From Myxococcus sp. RHSTA-1-4 (GTDB lineage Bacteria > Myxococcota > Myxococcia > Myxococcales > Myxococcaceae), in NCBI RefSeq assembly GCF_020037125.1, contig NZ_JAIQDG010000032.1:61786-125785 (forward strand): a DNA stretch of 64,000 nucleotides. The letters are read 5' to 3'. Numbering within the stretch: the stretch's first letter is position 1; each line of letters starts with the position of its first letter. The notes beneath the pieces were generated by a model. The model saw only the letters and a list, made by a program, of their open reading frames with translations. It was not told where the DNA came from and ran no database searches. A program made the translations under genes and the position numbers. Positions 60,933 to 64,000 of this stretch are shown here, one piece after another.

Positions 60933-63900
60933 TCACCCGGTCCGGCCGGTCACCTCGCGCGCCTCGAGGCGCCGCATGCAGGCGTTCAGGTGCCGCGCCA
61001 TGACCTCGACGTGGGGCGGCTCGATCATCGTCTGGTGGTTGCCGGGCACATGGATGAGCTCCAGGCCGCCCCGGACGAGCTGTTGCCAGGGCTGCTCGGG
61101 ATGCAGGGGATGCGGCGGGACGTACTCCGAGGCGCGGAGATAGACAGCCGGGCCCTCGTAAGGGCGGGGCTGGTAGCCGAAGAGGGCGCGCATGTGGGCC
61201 TTCCAGACCGCGAGGAAGGTCTGGAGGTCCACCAGGGAGAAGGACTCCTCGACGACGCCTCCCGCCCGGGCCCGGCGCAGCACCTCGAGCATCTGCTCAT
61301 GCGGCGCGAGGCTTCGCAGATGCTGCGTCAGCTCGGAGGAGGCGTCTCCGAACGAGGCCGCGAGCAATGCGGCATCATCCTCGAACCGGGTGGGCATCTG
61401 CCCCGGGCCCGGCGTGTCCAGGAAGACGAGCAGCTCCGGGGCAATCCCCAGCTCCCGCAGGCGCTGCGCCATCTCGTACGCGATGGCACCGCCCATGGAC
61501 AGGCCCACCAGGTAGTAGGGCGGCCGGGGCAGGTGCTGGAGCAGCGAGCCCAGGTGGAGGGACGCGAGCAACTCGAGGCTCTCCAGCGGCTCGCATTCAC
61601 CATTCACGCCGGGGGCCTGGAAGCCGTAGACGGTTCGCTCGGGCCCCAGCGCGCGCACCAGGTCCTGGTAGCAGAAGACGGTTCCACCAATCGGGTGCAC
61701 GCACAGCAGCGGCGGCAGGTTGGAGCGCCCCTGCTGGAGAAGGACGAGACTCCCCGGCAGTGAGGACGCGTTCCCGGTGCCCACGGCCCCTGCCGTGCCC
61801 GAACCGGTCATCTCCTCGAGCCACCGCGCGAGCGAGGCCACCGTCGGACTCTGGAAGAGCACCTGCAACGGGACCTTCAACGCGAAGCGCTCGGACATCT
61901 TCGCGACGAGCTGCGCGGCAAGGAGGGAGTGTCCTCCAAGGTCGAAGAAGCTGGCCGTCACGCTGACCGACTGGCGGCCCAGCACCTGGGCCCAGAGCTC
62001 CGCCAGCTCCTGTTCGAGCGGTGTCCTCGGTGCCGTCGTGGTGGCGGTGTCCTCCTCGGCATCCTGGGGACGCGGCAGCGCCTTGCGGTCGAGCTTTCCG
62101 TTGGCGGAGAGGGGGAGTGCGTCGAGAAGAACGAAGGCCGAGGGCACCATGTGGCCTGGAAGCAGCGACACCAGGTGCTCACGGAGAGAGGCCGCGGAGG
62201 AGTTCGCGGCGGCATAGGCGACCAGGCGCTTGTCACCGGGAACGTCCTCGCGAACGAGGACGAGGGCCTGACGGACGGAGGGGTGCTGGAGGAGTGCGGA
62301 CTCGACTTCACCCAGCTCGATGCGGAAGCCGCGCAGCTTGACCTGGTTGTCGCGGCGGCCGACGAAGTCGAGGGAGCCGTCATGGCGCCTGCGCACCAAA
62401 TCGCCGGTGCGGTAGAGGCGTGCGCCTGGGGAGGAGGAGAAGGGGTGGGGGACGAAGCGCTCGGCGGTGAGCTCGGGCCTGTCCCAGTAGCCCCAGGCCA
62501 GGCCGTCGCCGCCGACGAAGAGCTCGCCTGTGACGCCGGTGGGCACGGGCTGGAGCGCGGCGTCGAGCACGTAGGCGGTGCTGTTGGAGATCGGCTGGCC
62601 GATGGACACGGTGGGTGCGTCCGGCTCGACGTGGGAGACCTGGAACCCCGTGCTGAACGTGGTGTTCTCCGTGGGGCCGTAGACGTGCAGCAGTCGCTCG
62701 GGAGCGCCGTGGGCCAGCACCTGGCGGACGCACGCCGGGTCCACGGCCTCGCCGCCGAAGAGCAGGCCGCGCAGGCCCTGGAAGGCGGAAGGGGACGTGC
62801 GCGCGACGTGATTGAAGAGCGCGGTGGTGAGGAAGAGGGCGGTGATGCGCTCCTCCCGGAGGTGCCGGGCGAGGAGGGAGGGCTCGAGGACGTCGTCCTT
62901 GTCGAGGATGACGAGGGTGGCGCCGTTGAGCAGCGCGCCCCAGAGCTCGAAGGTGGAGGCGTCGAACGAGACGGTCGCGACCTGGGCCACGCGGTCCTCC
63001 GGCCCCAGAGGCAGGTAGTCGGCCTCGAGCACCAGCCGGCAGACGCCCCGGTGCGGGACGCACACTCCCTTGGGCTGCCCGGTCGACCCCGATGTGTAGA
63101 TGACGTACGCGAGGTCCTCGGCAGTGGACTCACCGGCCGGGAGCGGAGCGCCCGGATGGTCGGAGGCCTCGAGCGTGTCGACGTGGATGAGCTCGCCGCT
63201 TCCGGGAGGAACACGACTGGCGAGGGAGCTGTGCGTCACGATTCGTTGCAGTCGTGAGTCCCGAGCCATGAAGGAGAGGCGTTCGGCGGGATAGTCCGGG
63301 TCGAGAGGGACGTAGGCACCACCGGCCTTGAGGATGGCGAGGAGTGCGACGACGAGGTCGATGGAGCGAGGGAGACAGACGCCCACCTGGGGCCGTGCCC
63401 TGCCGACGCCGTGAGTACGAAGCAGCCGAGCCAGGCGGTTGGCGCGTGCGTCGAGCTGGGCATAGGAGAGTGCGAGAGCGCCGTGCTGCACGGCGATGGA
63501 GTCGGGGCGCGAGGCCACCTGGGCCAGGAAGAGCTGGGGGATGGAGGCGTCGGAGGGGTAGGCGCGCGAGGTGTCGTTCCAGTCGAAGAGGAGCTGGCGG
63601 CGCTCGTCCGGAGAGAGGAAGTCGAGCAGGCCGACAGGCAAGTCGGGAGACTGGACGAGGGAGTGCAGGAGCTGCGCGTAGTGGGCGGCCATCCGCTGCA
63701 CGGTGCGCGGGGTGAAGAGGGCGAGGGCGTACTCGAAGGTGGCGCTCAGCCCCTCGGGGCCCTCCTCCAGGGAGAGGGTGAGGTCGAACTTGGAGGTGTG
63801 GGTGTGCAGCTCGAGGGCTTCCGAGAGGAGGCCGGGAAGCTGGGGCAGCGCGCCGGGGGCATTCTGCAAGGCGAACATCACCTGCACGAGGGGGCCGTGG

Positions 63901-64000
63901 CTCAGGGAGCGCTCGACGTGCAACTCCTCGACGAGCTTCTCGAAGGGGAGCTCCTGGTGGGAGTAGGCGTCGAGGCAGCAGTCGCGGACGCGCTGGAGGA
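60933..64000 (-). CDS. nonribosomal peptide synthetase, last module (C end, A, T, TE); 5' end beyond window
   Basis: The frame is open to the right edge, so about 1021 C-terminal residues are visible. In order from the N-terminus: the end of a condensation domain (HQELPFEKLVEELHVERSLS, LVQVMFALQN); an adenylation domain with A3 YVIYTSGSTGQPKGV, A5 VYGPTENTTFS, A7 YRTGDL, A8 RRDNQVKLRGFRIELGEVE and A10 NGKLDRK; a thiolation domain (FFDLGGHSLLAAQ, phosphopantetheine Ser); and a thioesterase (GLSMGGAIA, VFLDTPG, NHQTMIEPPH). The specificity positions read by eye are D-A-F-F-L-G-V-T-F-K, which resembles Val/Ile-type codes. The TE releases the finished peptide, so this is the final module. Confidence 0.96.
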   Translation of the reverse strand, partial: LQRVRDCCLDAYSHQELPFEKLVEELHVERSLSHGPLVQVMFALQNAPGALPQLPGLLSEALELHTHTSKFDLTLSLEEGPEGLSATFEYALALFTPRTVQRMAAHYAQLLHSLVQSPDLPVGLLDFLSPDERRQLLFDWNDTSRAYPSDASIPQLFLAQVASRPDSIAVQHGALALSYAQLDARANRLARLLRTHGVGRARPQVGVCLPRSIDLVVALLAILKAGGAYVPLDPDYPAERLSFMARDSRLQRIVTHSSLASRVPPGSGELIHVDTLEASDHPGAPLPAGESTAEDLAYVIYTSGSTGQPKGVCVPHRGVCRLVLEADYLPLGPEDRVAQVATVSFDASTFELWGALLNGATLVILDKDDVLEPSLLARHLREERITALFLTTALFNHVARTSPSAFQGLRGLLFGGEAVDPACVRQVLAHGAPERLLHVYGPTENTTFSTGFQVSHVEPDAPTVSIGQPISNSTAYVLDAALQPVPTGVTGELFVGGDGLAWGYWDRPELTAERFVPHPFSSSPGARLYRTGDLVRRRHDGSLDFVGRRDNQVKLRGFRIELGEVESALLQHPSVRQALVLVREDVPGDKRLVAYAAANSSAASLREHLVSLLPGHMVPSAFVLLDALPLSANGKLDRKALPRPQDAEEDTATTTAPRTPLEQELAELWAQVLGRQSVSVTASFFDLGGHSLLAAQLVAKMSERFALKVPLQVLFQSPTVASLARWLEEMTGSGTAGAVGTGNASSLPGSLVLLQQGRSNLPPLLCVHPIGGTVFCYQDLVRALGPERTVYGFQAPGVNGECEPLESLELLASLHLGSLLQHLPRPPYYLVGLSMGGAIAYEMAQRLRELGIAPELLVFLDTPGPGQMPTRFEDDAALLAASFGDASSELTQHLRSLAPHEQMLEVLRRARAGGVVEESFSLVDLQTFLAVWKAHMRALFGYQPRPYEGPAVYLRASEYVPPHPLHPEQPWQQLVRGGLELIHVPGNHQTMIEPPHVEVMARHLNACMRRLEAREVTGRTG

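Overview
The window is very GC-rich chromosomal DNA, densely packed with genes, with GTG starts and strong G/C third-position bias. It most likely comes from a myxobacterium of the family Myxococcaceae (Myxococcus, Pyxidicoccus or Corallococcus type). The strongest evidence is a five-gene block, 441-8820, whose order, sizes and domains match the gltD-gltE-gltF-gltG-gltH part of the gliding-motility (Agl-Glt) machinery. Abundant TPR, FHA and TonB-like proteins, a PocR-type sigma-54 activator and a nonribosomal peptide synthetase (NRPS) fit the same group. I saw no insertion sequences, phage genes, CRISPR array, rRNA or tRNA.

Layout. 1-8820 (+): the end of an unrecognised protein, then the glt block (two periplasmic/lipoprotein TPR proteins, a small exported protein, an inner-membrane FHA/TonB-like protein and an outer-membrane barrel), closed by a hairpin. 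8898-13526 (-): typA, an alpha/beta hydrolase and a PocR/sigma-54 activator. 13637-18225 (+): a zinc-type CDF exporter, an aldolase-like protein, rsmD, coaD and an aminotransferase. 18228-23486: a secreted proline-rich protein, carB and an Old Yellow Enzyme relative. 23725-29070: a secreted trypsin-like lipoprotein with three C-terminal repeats, a membrane-anchored carboxypeptidase-regulatory-like/PDZ protein, and a fatty-acid desaturase. 29071-29617 is the only long non-coding stretch and contains a near-perfect palindrome.

29618-44715: a small conserved-looking protein, a TonB-like protein, a 42-residue Gly-rich peptide gene overlapping a ferritin-like di-iron protein, peptide deformylase, a Cys-rich secreted protein, an RNase Z-like hydrolase, an HD phosphohydrolase, a lytic transglycosylase with two binding-protein domains, an FAD monooxygenase, an outer-membrane protein, a translationally coupled pair of DUF4139 proteins, a VanY-like peptidase and an alkyltransferase-like DNA repair protein. 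44838-54831: an FHA protein, greA, recG, pcm, a zinc-ribbon protein, threonine synthase, ribBA, a small membrane protein, thymidylate kinase and a CinA-like protein. 54860-64000: a 1690-residue TPR protein with a decayed M48-type domain, a small exported protein, and the last module of an NRPS (end of C, then A-T-TE) running off the right edge.

Most genes are housekeeping or envelope functions. The points most worth following are the Gly-rich peptide plus di-iron protein pair (31912-32774), the degenerate M48 domain in the giant TPR protein, the loss of active-site motifs in the GTP cyclohydrolase half of RibBA, the P-loop Lys-to-Thr change in thymidylate kinase, and the duplicated sensor domain in the transglycosylase.
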